In this document: positions 1-10,244 of the stretch, piece after piece | Position numbering within the stretch: the stretch's first letter is position 1 | Layout: every line of letters starts with the position of its first letter | From: CAIWHR01 sp963809965 | Lineage (GTDB): Bacteria > Pseudomonadota > Gammaproteobacteria > Burkholderiales > Casimicrobiaceae | Direction: 5' to 3' | Assembly: GCA_963809965.1 (NCBI GenBank) | Contig: CAWELU010000053.1 | Span: 62,001-126,000, forward strand | DNA length: 64,000 bases | Translations under genes and position numbers: made by a program | The notes under the pieces: model-generated | Seen by the model: the letters and a program-made list of their open reading frames with translations, nothing else | What the model was told of the DNA's origin: nothing | Database searches by the model: none

Positions 1-529
1 CACGATCGCTGATCGCCGCGGCGAAGCACCCGGTGGCGATGCTGTCCTCCTGGGGTTCCAACGAGGAGCTCGCGGCGTTCAAGGCATCCCTGGGTGAGCG
101 CTTTGCGAGTTTCCTGAAGACGGATTGGATGCCCGCCGCCGGCGAGCCGCTCGACGACGAACTTCTGATCCGGCGCGACAAGAATCCGAACGCCGCCGGC
201 ATCCGGGCGCTCTTCCCGCCGTCGGTGGAACGCGAGCCCGAGTTCGGTCCGGACACCGACCTCGTGCTGATCTGGGGCGAAGGCTTCGATTTCGCGCAGC
301 TCCCCCCGACGACGAAGATCGTATTCCTGAATGCGTATCTCGCCCCCGAGAACGGACACGCCGACGCCTTCATCCCGATCAGTATCCAGACCGAGCGGCG
401 CGGGCACTACACGAATTTCCAGGGCGTGGTGAGCGGGTTCGAGCCCTGCTTCCCGAAGCCTGCGACGGTGGCCGACGCCGAGACGCTGTTCGCCACGCTC
501 GGCGCACGAAGGTCAAGGCCGCGCCATGA
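1..529 (+). CDS. nuoG: NADH-quinone oxidoreductase subunit G, C-terminal part
   Basis: This is the 3' end of the large iron-sulfur/molybdopterin-fold subunit of complex I, which carries electrons through the peripheral arm. The frame is open to the left edge, so the N-terminal iron-sulfur domains are outside the window. The visible part has the typical NuoG C-terminal pattern ending with ERRGHYTNFQGVVS and a short proline/alanine-rich tail. The frame changes at about 505-512. After that the likely tail TKVKAAP ends in a TGA that overlaps the nuoH ATG at 526. nuoH-N follow directly in operon order, which confirms the identity. The frame change is most likely a sequence indel. Confidence 0.88.
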
Positions 530-1674
530 TCCAGGATCTGGTGATCTACGCGATCTACATCGGCTACGCGCTGGCGGTGCTGCTCACCTTCGGCACGATC
601 CTCACCTGGGTGGAGCGCAAGCAGGCCGCGGTGATGTCGGACCGCATCGGCGCCAACCGCGCCTACGTCCGCATCCCGTTCACGCAGTTCAAGATGGTGT
701 GGCTGGGGCTGTTCCACGGGCTCGCCGACGGACTGAAGATGATGGTCAAGGAGGACTGGAAACCCAAGACCTACGACTGGTACGCCTACGCCGTGGCGCC
801 CTGGGTGGCGTTCACCCCGGTGATGCTGGTCTTCGCAGTCATCCCGTTCGGCGGACTGTTGAATCCCGCGCTGCTGCTCGACGGCTTCCCGGCGGCCGCC
901 GCGTGGTTCGGCGAGCGCACTTATCCGATGCAGATCGCCAAGCTCGACGCCGGACTGCTGATCGTGTTCGCGTTCGGCGGCATGGGGATCATCGGCGCGA
1001 TGCTCGCGGGCTGGTCGTCGTCGAACAAGTTCTCGATGCTGGGCGCGCTGCGCGCCGGCTCGCAGATGATCTCCTACGAGCTCGTGATGGGGCTAACCGT
1101 GCTGGGGCTGATCCTGATCTACGGCACGCTCGACCTGACCGCGATCGTCCAGCAGCAATCGGGAACGGTCCTGGGCTTCCTGCCGGCCTGGGGCGTGGTC
1201 TACCAGCCCTTCGCCGCAACGCTGTTCCTGGCCGCGGCGGTGGCCGAGAACCGCCGCATCCCGTTCGATTTGCCCGAAGCGGAGTCCGAGCTGATCGCCG
1301 GCTTCTACACCGAGTACAGCGCCATGAAGATGGGGCTGTTCATGTTCGCCGAGTTCATCGAGATCGCGATCATCGCCGCGCTGTTCACCACCCTCTTCCT
1401 CGGCGGCTACAACCTGCCGTACATGACGGACGCGGGCTTCGAGTTTCCCGGCGGGCATAAGGTCGCGATGAGCCACGGCGCGGTCGTCGCGATCCAGCTC
1501 GTCGTCTTCCTCGTCAAGGTGCTCGTGATCTCGAGCTTCCAGATCCTCATCCGCTGGACGCTGCCGCGCTTCCGCTACGACCAGGTACTGAAATTCGCCT
1601 GGAAGTTCATGCTGCCGCTGGCGCTCGCCAACCTGACCGTCACCGCGGTCGCCGTGTGGCTGCTCGCTGCGTAA
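526..1674 (+). CDS. nuoH: NADH-quinone oxidoreductase subunit H
   Basis: NuoH is the membrane subunit at the junction of the peripheral and membrane arms and forms much of the quinone entry channel. The 382-residue protein is intact and hydrophobic throughout. It contains the conserved loops SDRIGANRAYV and ENRRIPFDLPEAESELIAGF, with the acidic residues typical of the quinone-site loop. It is somewhat longer than the E. coli protein (about 325). The ATG overlaps the nuoG stop, so the two are translationally coupled. It is one of the few genes at this end of the window without a frame break. Confidence 0.97.
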   Translation: MIQDLVIYAIYIGYALAVLLTFGTILTWVERKQAAVMSDRIGANRAYVRIPFTQFKMVWLGLFHGLADGLKMMVKEDWKPKTYDWYAYAVAPWVAFTPVMLVFAVIPFGGLLNPALLLDGFPAAAAWFGERTYPMQIAKLDAGLLIVFAFGGMGIIGAMLAGWSSSNKFSMLGALRAGSQMISYELVMGLTVLGLILIYGTLDLTAIVQQQSGTVLGFLPAWGVVYQPFAATLFLAAAVAENRRIPFDLPEAESELIAGFYTEYSAMKMGLFMFAEFIEIAIIAALFTTLFLGGYNLPYMTDAGFEFPGGHKVAMSHGAVVAIQLVVFLVKVLVISSFQILIRWTLPRFRYDQVLKFAWKFMLPLALANLTVTAVAVWLLAA

Positions 1675-1678
1675 GCCG

Positions 1679-2258
1679 ATGGCCAAGCCCTACCAGCGCA
1701 AGGTCTACTGGAACGAGCCCACCATGGGTTGGTGGGAGCGCGCCTACCTGTTCGAGATCGTGCGCGGCCTCGCGATCACCAGCGCGGTGTTCCTGCAAGA
1801 ACATGTGGCGCTGGATCACGTTCCGCAAGGGTGCGCTCACCACGTACTACCCGGAGGAGACGCGCTTCGACTACGCCGAGCACAATCGCGGCAAGCACAT
1901 CCTGACGCAGCGGCCGGACGGCTCGCCGCAGTGCATCGCCTGCAACATGTGCGCCACCGTGTGTCCGGCGCAGGTGATCGAGATCGACGCCGCGTTCGAC
2001 CCCGACGACCGAGCGCATCCGAAATACCCAGCCCGTTTCGAGATCGACTATTCGCGCTGCATCTTCTGCGGGCTGTGCGTGGAAGCCTGCCCGGAGGATG
2101 CGATCCGCATGGTGAAGGTGGTACCGGAACTGCCGACGCTCGACCGCAGCCGGATGTGGCTCGACAAGGAAGAGCTCCTGACCTGGCAACCGCAGCGCGA
2201 CGTCGCCAAGCCCTACCCGGCCAAGGGCGGCGCGCGCGCCACGGGAGATTCCGCATGA
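1679..2258 (+). CDS. nuoI: NADH-quinone oxidoreductase subunit I (frame-interrupted)
   Basis: NuoI carries two [4Fe-4S] clusters (N6a and N6b) that pass electrons to N2 near the quinone site. The N-terminus MAKPYQRKVYWNEP reads from 1679. At about 1795 one extra base, apparently the C in ctgCaagaac, moves the frame, and the rest (NMWRWITFRKGALTTYYPEE onward) is read in the next frame to the TGA at 2256. Both cluster motifs are intact: CIACNMCATVCP and CIFCGLCVEACP. The stop overlaps the nuoJ start. Complex I assembly requires this subunit, so a sequence error is more likely than a pseudogene. Confidence 0.93.
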
Positions 2259-2777
2259 TCGACGCCTTCCTGCAGAACCTCGACGCGCATCCTGCTCTAC
2301 GTGTTCGGCGCCTCCGCGCTCGTCGCCGCGGCGCTGATGATCGTGCTGCGACACCCGATGCAGGTCGCGATGGCGCTGATCTCGACCATGGTGTTCCTGG
2401 GCGGCATCTACGGGCTCCTCGGCGTGCACTTCATCGCCGCCTTCCAGGTGCTGATCTACGTCAGCGCGGTCATGGTGTTCATGGTCTACGTGATCATGCT
2501 GCTCGACGTGCGCGATGCCTCGCTGGTACAGCGTTTCTCCCGGCTCACCCTTCCCGGGATCGCGGGTGCGGTGCTCCTTGTCGTGGTGCTGTTGTTCGGC
2601 GTGTGGCGCGGCCACTACCAGGTTTCCAGCACCACGGTCTCCTTCGGCCTCCAGCAGTTCTCGGTAGCGTTCCTGAACGAATACTGGCTGCACTTCGAGC
2701 TCACGTCGGTCCTGCTGCTGGCCGCCGTGGTCGCGGCGATCGCGGTCATCAAGGGCAGCAGGCGCAAGCATGGATAA
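2255..2777 (+). CDS. nuoJ: NADH-quinone oxidoreductase subunit J (frame-interrupted)
   Basis: NuoJ is a small multi-spanning subunit of the membrane arm. The start MIDAFLQNLD reads from the ATG at 2255, which overlaps the nuoI stop. The frame changes near 2286 and continues as RILLYVFGASALVAAAL to the stop at 2777. The conserved third helix is recognisable (LIYVSAVMVFMVYVIML). The 3' end overlaps nuoK by 8 bases. Confidence 0.92.
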
Positions 2778-3072
2778 GGTCTCGCTGCTGCTCGCGCTGG
2801 CCGTGGCGCTGTTCGCACTGGGGCTCCTGGGCGTGATCGTCCGGCGCAACCTGCTCGTCATGCTGATGTGCATGGAGCTGATGTTGAACGGGGTGATCCT
2901 CTCGCTCGTCACCTTCGCGCAGCAGACCGGCACCGCGGCCGGGGCGGTGCTCGTGTTCCTGATCTTCGTCGTCGCGGCGGCGGAGATCGCCATCGCGATC
3001 CCGATCGTGCTGCTGCTGGTGCGCCGCAAGCACACGCTCGAAGCGGACGCCTACGCGGATCTCAAGGGCTAG
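2770..3072 (+). CDS. nuoK: NADH-quinone oxidoreductase subunit K
   Basis: NuoK is a three-helix membrane subunit homologous to MnhC/MrpC and part of the proton path. It is intact at 100 residues, the usual size. It has conserved membrane glutamates in MLMCMELMLNGVIL and in the third-helix segment AAAEIAIAIPIVLLL. It overlaps the end of nuoJ, and nuoL starts 4 bases after its stop, as expected for one polycistron. Confidence 0.97.
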   Translation: MDKVSLLLALAVALFALGLLGVIVRRNLLVMLMCMELMLNGVILSLVTFAQQTGTAAGAVLVFLIFVVAAAEIAIAIPIVLLLVRRKHTLEADAYADLKG

Positions 3073-3075
3073 GCG

Positions 3076-4975
3076 ATGACGAACCTGCTCACGCTGATCG
3101 TCCTCGCCCCGCTCGCGGGCTTCCTCGCGAACGGCCTGCTCGCGACGCAATTGCGCCACCAGCCGCTTCGGCAACCGCTTCGTCACCATCGTCGGCTGCG
3201 GCCTGCCCATCGCTTCGTTCCTGCTCGCCGTGCGCGCCACGGCCGACCTGCTCGCGGGCGGCAGTGTGCCGCTCGTCGAAACCGCCTACACCTGGACCAC
3301 CATCGACGGGCATGCGTTCAACGTCGATTTCTACTTCGACCGCCTCTCCGCCGTGATGACGCTGGTCGTGACCGGCGTGGGCTCGCTGATCCACGTCTAT
3401 TCCACCGGCTACATGAAGGAGGACAAGAGCTACGCGCGCTTCTTCGCTTATCTCAACCTGTTCCTCTTCTTCATGCTGCTGCTCGTGCTGGGCCGCTCGC
3501 TGCTGGTGCTGTTCGTCGGCTGGGAAGGCGTGGGGCTCGCTTCCTACCTCCTGATCGGGTTCTGGTTCGACGATCCGGAAAAGGCGCAGGCCGGCAAGAA
3601 GGCGTTCATTACCAACCGGATCGGCGACGCCGGTTTCCTGCTCGGAATGTTCCTGCTGTACTGGGCGACCGGGACGCTGGAAATGGACCGGATCAACGCC
3701 GCGTTCCGGGCGACTCCGCTGCCCGCGATCTCCGCGAGCCTCGCCGGCATCCTGCTGTTCATCGGCGCCACCGGCAAGTCGGCGCAGATCCCGCTGCACG
3801 TCTGGCTTCCCGACGCGATGGCGGGCCCGACGCCCGTCTCCGCGCTGATCCACGCGGCGACGATGGTGACGGCCGGCGTGTACCTGGTCGCACGGATGGC
3901 GGACATGTACGTGCTCGCGCCCGAAGCGTCGCAGGTGATCGCCGTCATCGGCGCGGCGACGGCGTTCTTCGCGGCGACGATCGCCGTCGCGCAGAACGAC
4001 ATCAAGAAGGTGCTTGCGTACTCCACGGTGTCGCAGCTCGGCTTCATGTTCGTCGCGCTCGGCGTGGGCGCCTATGGCGTGGCCATCTTCCACCTCTACA
4101 CGCATGCGTTCTTCAAGGCGTGCCTCTTCCTCGGTGCCGGCAGCGTCATCCACGCGCTCTCGGGCGAGCAGGACATCCGCAAGATGGGCGGGCTGCGCAA
4201 GAAGATCCCGGTCACGTTCTGGACCTTCGCCATCGCCACCGCCGCCATCGCGGGCATCCCGCCGCTCGCCGGCTTCGTGTCCAAGGACGAGATCCTCTGG
4301 TTCGCGTTCGGCAGCAGCCGCGGCGGGTCGCCCCTGCTGTGGGCCGTGATGGCGGCCACGGCGCTCCTCACGGCGTTCTACATGTTCCGGCTGCTGTGGC
4401 TCACGTTCTTCGGGACTTCGCGGATGGCAGCGGACGTCGAGCATCACGTCCACGAGTCGCCGTGGTCGATGACCGGCGTGCTCGTCGTGCTGGCGATCGC
4501 CTCGGCGATCGGCGGATACGCCCTTGACGTGCCGCACTTCCTGACCGCGCTGCCGCCGCTGCCCATGCCGCCGGAAGAGCTGCACGGGCTCGAGATGCCG
4601 CTCCTCCTGACATCGATCGTCATCGCCTTCGCCGGCCTCGCCCTCGCCGCATTCTTCTTCAGCCGCAACGGCGAGCGGGCCGCGCGGATCGCCCCGCGCT
4701 TCGCCGGGCTGAATGCGCTCCTCGCGGGCAAGTATTTCGTCGACGAGGCCTACGAGCGCTTCCTCGCGCGGCCGCTGTACTGGGTCTCCGAGCGCGTCTT
4801 CCTGCGGCTGGGGGACCGCGTGATTATCGACGGGACGCTCGACGGTCTCGCGCGGATGGCCGAGCGCACCGCCGGTGCGTTCTCGCGCGTGCAGACCGGC
4901 AACCTGCACCGGTACGCGTTCTTCGTCCTGATCGGGACCCTCGCGGCGCTGGCGTGGAGCTTCCGCAATGGCTGA
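3076..4975 (+). CDS. nuoL: NADH-quinone oxidoreductase subunit L (frame-interrupted)
   Basis: NuoL is the distal antiporter-like proton-pumping subunit with the long lateral helix. The N-terminus MTNLLTLIVLAPLAGFLANG reads from 3076. The frame changes near 3150, and the remaining ~600 residues are open to 4975. Antiporter-family landmarks are present: the VGWEGVGLASYLLIGFWF region, the broken-helix segment with KSAQIPLHVWLPDAMAGPTPVSALIHAATMV, read here in pieces of the conserved lysine/histidine pattern, and QNDIKKVLAYSTVSQLG. The 3' end overlaps the nuoM start. Confidence 0.94.
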
Positions 4976-6507
4976 CGCGCTGCTGCTGAACGTCGTCGTC
5001 TTCCTGCCGCTCGCGGCCATCGCGCTGCTGCTCGTGCTGCCGCGCGCAGCGGGAAGACCTGATGCGCTGGCTCTCGCTGGCGGCGATGCTCGTGCAACTC
5101 GCGCTGACCGCGTGGCTGTACGTCCGGTTCGACGCCTCCATAACCGAGCTGCAGTTCGAGACGCGGCTCCCCTGGATTGCCGACTGGGGCGTGTACTACC
5201 AGATCGGGCTGGATGGCTACAACATCCTGCTCGTCCTGCTGACCGCGTTCCTCGGCCCCATCGTCGTGGCGGGCGCCTTCACGGCCGTGACAAAGGACGT
5301 GAAGCTCTTCTACGCGATGATCTTCGCCATCCAGTTCGCGATGCTGGGCACCTTCGTCGCGCAGGATCTCTTCCTGTTCTACGTGTTCTGGGAAGCGATG
5401 ATGATCCCGATGTTCGTCATCATCGGCCTCTGGGGCGGCGAACGCCGGATCTACGCCACCTTCAAGTTCGTCCTGTACACCGCCTTCGGCAGCATCCTGA
5501 TGCTGGCCGCGGTGATCTATCTCGTCTACTCGCTGCAGACTTCCGATCGGGATCACGTCGTTCGCGTTCGCCGACCTGTACCGCACGCGCTTGCCGGTCT
5601 CGGTGCAGGCGGTGCTGTTCGCGGCCTTCGCGCTGTCGTTCGCGATCAAGGTGCCGGTGGTCCCGCTGCACACGTGGCTGCCGGACGCGCACGTCGAGGC
5701 GCCGACCACGGGCTCGGTGATCCTCGCCGGCGTGCTGCTGAAGATGGGGACGTACGGCTTCATGAAGCTGGGCTTTCCGCTGTTCCCCGACGCGACCCGG
5801 ATGTTCATCCCGGCGATCATGACGCTTGCCGTCATATCGATCGTCTACGGGGCCTGCCTTGCGCTGGTGCAAAACGACATCAAGAAGATCATCGCCTATT
5901 CGTCGATCAGCCACCTGGGGTACGTGATGCTCGGGCTCGCGAGCCTCGATCTCATCGGGATCCAGGGCGCGGTGATCCAGATGGTGAGCCACGGCCTGAC
6001 CGCCGCCGGGCTGTTCCTGATCGTCGGGATGATCTACGAGCGCTGCCACACGCGCGACCTGGCGGCGTACGGCGGTCTCGCGCGGCTGCTGCCGGTGTAC
6101 TCGATGTTCTTCATGGTGCTCACCCTCGCGTCGGTCGGGCTGCCGACGACCTCGGGATTCACCGGCGAATTCCTGGTGCTCATGGGCGCCTTCACCGCGT
6201 CGTGGCCGGTCTACCAGCAGGGCGATGCCGTTCCGCTGGTGCTCGCGGTCATCGCGGTGAGCGGCGTGGTCCTGGGGGCCTGTACATGCTGCGGCTCGCG
6301 CAGCATCACCTGTTCGGCGAAGCCAAGGTGCCGCACGCGCCGGTGACCGATCTGGTCCTGCGCGAGAAGCTCGTTCTCGGCGCCATCGTCGTCGCCATCT
6401 TCGCGCTGGGACTTTTCCCCGACGAGCCGATGCGCAAGACGGAAGGCGCGGCCAAGCAGTTCCGCGAACTGGTGCTGACGCCGCGCATACCGGGAGGTGG
6501 ATCGTGA
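4968..6507 (+). CDS. nuoM: NADH-quinone oxidoreductase subunit M (three frame breaks)
   Basis: NuoM is the central antiporter-like proton-pumping subunit. The start MADALLLNVVVFLPL overlaps nuoL. Frame changes occur near 5048, 5545 and 6275. The last lies in a run of five G, a classic base-calling problem. Joined, the segments give a normal NuoM with VFWEAMMIPMFVIIG, the KVPVVPLHTWLPDAH helix with its conserved lysine, and QNDIKKIIAYSSISHLGYV. Three breaks in one essential subunit, all restoring good homology, argue for sequence errors. Confidence 0.92.
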
Positions 6508-6649
6508 CCGCCGCGGCCTCCTCGAGGTCCCGGTGCCTGGCGACGCTCGGAGCGTCCGCCGCGTTGCGCGGACGCGCCTGGTCGCATCCCCACATGATGC
6601 CGTGGGGCCCCTGCTTCCCGTCTCGCGTCGCTAGCGTGGGAGCATATCC
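6508..6649 (+). other. Structured 142-base spacer between nuoM and nuoN
   Basis: Other junctions in the nuo operon overlap or are only a few bases apart, so this gap is unusual. It contains an inverted repeat at 6552-6575 (GCGTCCGC, 8-base loop, GCGGACGC). No T-run follows, so it does not look like a simple terminator. I see no reading frame with family resemblance. It may be an RNA processing or stability element, or a remnant of a small repeat insertion. Confidence 0.45.
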
Positions 6650-8036
6650 ATGAATTGGCAGGCCGTGCTGACCGCGATGCTGCCGGAGCACCTGCTGCTG
6701 GCCGGCATCGTCGTGCTGCTGGTGGTGGAAATCGCCTCGGACCGGCCGCGCGGCGCCCTCGCGGTCTCGCTCGCCTTCGTTGCCGCATCCGCGGTCGCCG
6801 CCGGCTGGCTGGGCTTCACCGGCTACACCGAGTCGCCGTTCCCGGGCCAGTTCGCCGTCGATCCCGCTCGGTTCGCTCGCGAAGGCCGCCGTGCTCGCGC
6901 TCGCGGTACCGGTGCTCCTGCTCTCGCGCGACGATTTCGCCGACGGCCCCTACTATCCGCTGCTGCTCTCCTCGCTCTACGGCTTCTGCCTCCTCTATTC
7001 CGGGGAGAGCTTCCTCACGATGTTCCTGGGTCTCGAGCTCATGTCGTTGCCGGTGTACGTGCTGGTGCTGCTCGCGTTCGGGCGGCCCGAGAGCCCCGAG
7101 GCGGCGCTCAAGTACCTGGTCCTCGGCGGCGCGGCCACCGCCACCTTCCTGCTGGGGGTCTCGCTGCTGTACGGCGGCAGCGGATCGCTCGCGTTGTCCG
7201 AGTTCGCCTGCGCGCTCGGCTCGCACGAGACGATGGCGATGATCGCCGCCGCGTTGATCGTCATCTCGTTCTTCCTGAAAGCGGCGATCGTCCCGTTCCA
7301 CGCATGGGCGCCGGATGCCTACGAGGGCGCAAGCGTCCCGGTGACCGCTTACATGGCGACCATCATCAAGGCCGGTGTGCTGCTGGCGACGCTGCGCCTG
7401 TTCGGGACAGCGCCCGTGTCCGGGCCGATGGTCGAGCTCCTTGCGATCCTGCCGCTCGTCTCGATCGTCTGGGGCAATCTGACCGCGATGCGCCAGCCCG
7501 GTTTCCGCCGGATGATCGCCTACTCGTCGATCGCCCATGCGGGGTACCTGTTCTATGCGTTCCTGGGTGCGGGTCCCGGGCGCTTCCAGGCCGTCGTCTT
7601 CTACATCGTCGTCTATGGCCTTTCGAACCTGCTCGCGTTCGCGGCGATTCCGCGCAACGACGACGACATCTCGCGCGACCGGCTCGACTCCCTGAAAGGA
7701 CTCTTCCAGCGCGACCCGTATGCGGCGACGATGATCGCCATCGCGATGCTGTCGCTGGCCGGCATCCCGCCATTCCCGGGATTCATCGCGAAGTTCCTCA
7801 TCTTCAAGAACGTGATCGCGGCCGGGTACACGACCTACGCGGTGCTGGGTCTCGTGGGGAGCTACCTCGGAATCTTCTTCTACCTGCGCGTGATCCAGTA
7901 CATGTTCATGAGCCCCGCCCAGGCCGCGGCGGGACCCGAACGCGGCAGCCGTCTGACGTTCGTCGCGAGCCTCGCCTGCCTGATTCCGGTGATCCTGCTG
8001 GCGGTGTTCCCGGATTGGGTCTTCGTGCGCCTCTGA
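6650..8036 (+). CDS. nuoN: NADH-quinone oxidoreductase subunit N (frame-interrupted)
   Basis: NuoN is the third antiporter-like membrane subunit and the last gene of the complex I operon. The start MNWQAVLTAMLPEHLLL reads from 6650. The frame changes near 6870 and then stays open to 8036. Conserved elements include FLGLELMSLPVYVLVLL, the KAAIVPFHAWAPDAYEGA helix with its pumping lysine, and FRRMIAYSSIAHAGYLF. A gene on the opposite strand follows, so the operon probably ends here. Confidence 0.94.
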
Positions 8037-8078
8037 CGACAGCCGTCGCCGGCGCGAAGGGACTTGCCTCGAGTCCGG

Positions 8079-8559
8079 TCAGGTACCCGCTCGCTTCGCA
8101 ACCGGCGAGTACATGTCGAGAAGCTGCAGCCGCGTGGCCTGCAGGCGCTCCGACACGACACCCAGCATCCGATACATGAGCGCGTAGCCGAACGACTTGT
8201 CGTCGCGGCACGCAGCCAGCAGCTCCGCGCCGTCGAAGGCGAGCGCCTTCGACGCGCTCGAGCGCGCGAGCCTGGAAATGCTTGCCGCGGCCCATCAGGA
8301 TCGCCGACCAGCCGAACTCGTCACCGGCGCTCAACGTCTGCACGCGCAGCGTGTGTCCGGGCGCCTCGATCTCGAGCGCGGTGCGCCCGGCGACGATCAG
8401 GTAGAAATCGTGGCAGTCGTCGCCTTCGTGAAAGATCACCTGATCGCGGTCGAACTCGACCTCCTTCGCGAGCGAGGTCAGCTTCTCGATGTGCTGCGGC
8501 TGGAACTCCTCGACGAACGGATGCTGCCTCAGCACCGCAAGTAGTGTTTCCCTGGTCAT
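8079..8559 (-). CDS. Stand-alone cyclic nucleotide-binding domain protein (frame-interrupted)
   Basis: This is a ~160-residue protein of the CRP/FNR sensor fold without the C-terminal DNA-binding domain. From ATG 8559 it reads MTRETLLAVLRQHPFVEEF, followed by the beta-roll with FDRDQVIFHEGDDCHDFYLI and the ligand-loop region SAGDEFGWSAIL. Near 8255 the frame changes and continues ALAFDGAELLAAC to a helical tail ending SPVAKRAGT at 8079. The ATG is preceded by an AGAGGGG Shine-Dalgarno. It diverges from the nqr operon. It lacks a helix-turn-helix, so it is probably an effector sensor or partner-binding protein. The ligand is unknown. Confidence 0.72.
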
Positions 8560-8751
8560 GGCCGGCCCCTCTTTCGTGCGAGGCCATGCGGAGGTTCCGG
8601 CCCCGGATCCTGCGGCTCGCGCGCTGCTCACGCGCGACCCGTCTCGATAACGTTACACGCATCGGCGGCGCTACCCCCTTGCGCGCCGGCGCGCGATGCG
8701 CCAGTCTAGCACCGTCGCGTGCGTGGACGTACGCTTCGCCGCGGCAGGGAT

Positions 8752-8765
8752 TTGGTCTGGATCAA
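8752..8765. promoter_or_regulatory. FNR/DNR-like palindrome upstream of nqrA
   Basis: The sequence TTGGTCTGGATCAA matches the FNR-family consensus TTGAT-N4-ATCAA at 9 of 10 half-site positions. It lies about 100 bases before the nqrA start, a reasonable activator distance. The 305-base gap (8560-8865) between the divergent sensor-domain gene and nqrA contains no other feature I can support. Binding is an inference from sequence and from the nearby DNR-type regulator gene. Confidence 0.45.
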
Positions 8766-8865
8766 AAACTCCGGCCGAGTTCCCGGCTAGCCTGGCCACC
8801 GATCGAAAACGCTGGGGCGCGGTGCCGCCCCGGAACGCGCTGGGGAAACAGGAGCACCGACCGCC

Positions 8866-10244
8866 GTGGCCGTCCATCGCATCCGCAAGGGTCTCGAGCT
8901 GCCGCTTTCCGGCGCACCCACCCAGGCTGTCGAAGCGGCCGGGGTCGTGCCGCGCGTCGCGCTGGTCGGCGCCGACTACCACGGCCTCAAGCCCTCGCTG
9001 CTGGTGCAGGTCGGCGAGCGCGTCCTCCGCGGTTCCCCGCTGTTCGAGGACAAGCGGGCTCCGGGTCGTGCGTCACGTCGCCCCGGCAGCCGGCACCGTC
9101 GCGGCGATCCATCGCGGCGAAATGCGCGCGTTCCAGTCGATCGTCATCGATGTGAACAACGACGACGGTCCACCGCGACAGGTTGGCTTCGCGAGCTACA
9201 CCGGTCGGCCGGTGAGTGAGCTCGACGCAGATGCCGTCCGCGCGCTGCTCCTCGAATCCGGCGCCTGGACGGCATTGCGCGCGCGCCCTTTTTCGAAAGT
9301 TCCCTCGCCCGCATCGGCACCGCACGCGATCTTCGTCACCGCGATCGACACCCATCCGCACGCGCCGGCGGTCGACGTCGTCCTGGCGCAACCGCGAAGC
9401 GGATTTCCACGCAGGAGTCCAGGCGATCGCCAAGCTCTGCGCCGGCACGACGTTCGTCTGCAAGGCCGCCGGGTCGGCGGTCAGCGCCCCCGACGGGGGA
9501 GAACATTCGCGTCGAGGAGTTCGCGGGCCCGCACCCGGCCGGCACGGTGGGCCTCCACATCCACCTGCTCGCCCCGGTCGATCTCGACAAGACCGTGTGG
9601 CACGTCGGTTATCAGGATGTCGCCGCGATCGGCCATCTCTTCGCGACCGGCCGGCTCGACGTCGAACGGGTGATCTCGCATCGCGGGGCCGGGCGCCGTC
9701 CGGCCGCGCCTGGTGCGCACGCGGCTGGGCGCGTCGACCGATGCGCTCACGCGCGGAGAGCTTGCACCGGGCGCGCAGCGCGTGATCTCCGGATCCGTGC
9801 TCGGGGGTCGCACCGCCACGGATGACGTGCATGGCTATCTCGGGCGCTACCACCAGCAGATCGCGGTGGTCCCCGAGGGCGGGCGGCGCGAACTCTTCGG
9901 GTACATCGCGCCGGGGGCGGACAAGTTCTCGATCTGGGGCGTGGTTCTCGGCCATTGGGCCACGGCGCGCAAGCTCGCGCTGACCACGACCACCAACGGC
10001 AGCCCGCGCGCCATGGTGCCCATCGGCGCCTACGAACGCGTGATGCCGATGGACCTGATGCCGACCTTCCTGCTGCGCGCGCTCATCACCCGCAATGCCG
10101 AGTGGGCCGAGGAGCTCGGCGTGCTGGAGCTCGACGAGGAGGACCTCGCGCTCTCGACCTTCGTATGTCCCGGACAAGGTCGAGTACGGCCCGTTGCTGC
10201 GCGATATCCTTGCGCGGATCGAGAAGGAGCACGGCCACGCATGA
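8866..10244 (+). CDS. nqrA: Na+-translocating NADH:quinone reductase subunit A (several frame breaks)
   Basis: NqrA is the soluble, quinone-binding subunit of Na+-NQR. A GTG start at 8866 follows CAGGAGCA and gives HRIRKGLELPLSGAP and VALVGADYHGLKPSL, both diagnostic of NqrA. Frame changes occur near 9055, 9398, 9498 (a G5 run), 9680 and 10168. The joined segments continue through ENIRVEEFAGPHPAGTVGLH and the C-terminal region with YERVMPMDLMPTFLLRAL. The TGA at 10242 overlaps the nqrB ATG. Five indels in one gene make natural decay unlikely, given that nqrC-F are intact. Confidence 0.9.

Noticed and set aside
3089..5020. Long minus-strand open frame opposite nuoL
   Set aside because: Composition is Arg/His/Glu-rich and without known motifs. 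nuoL on the plus strand explains the region completely.
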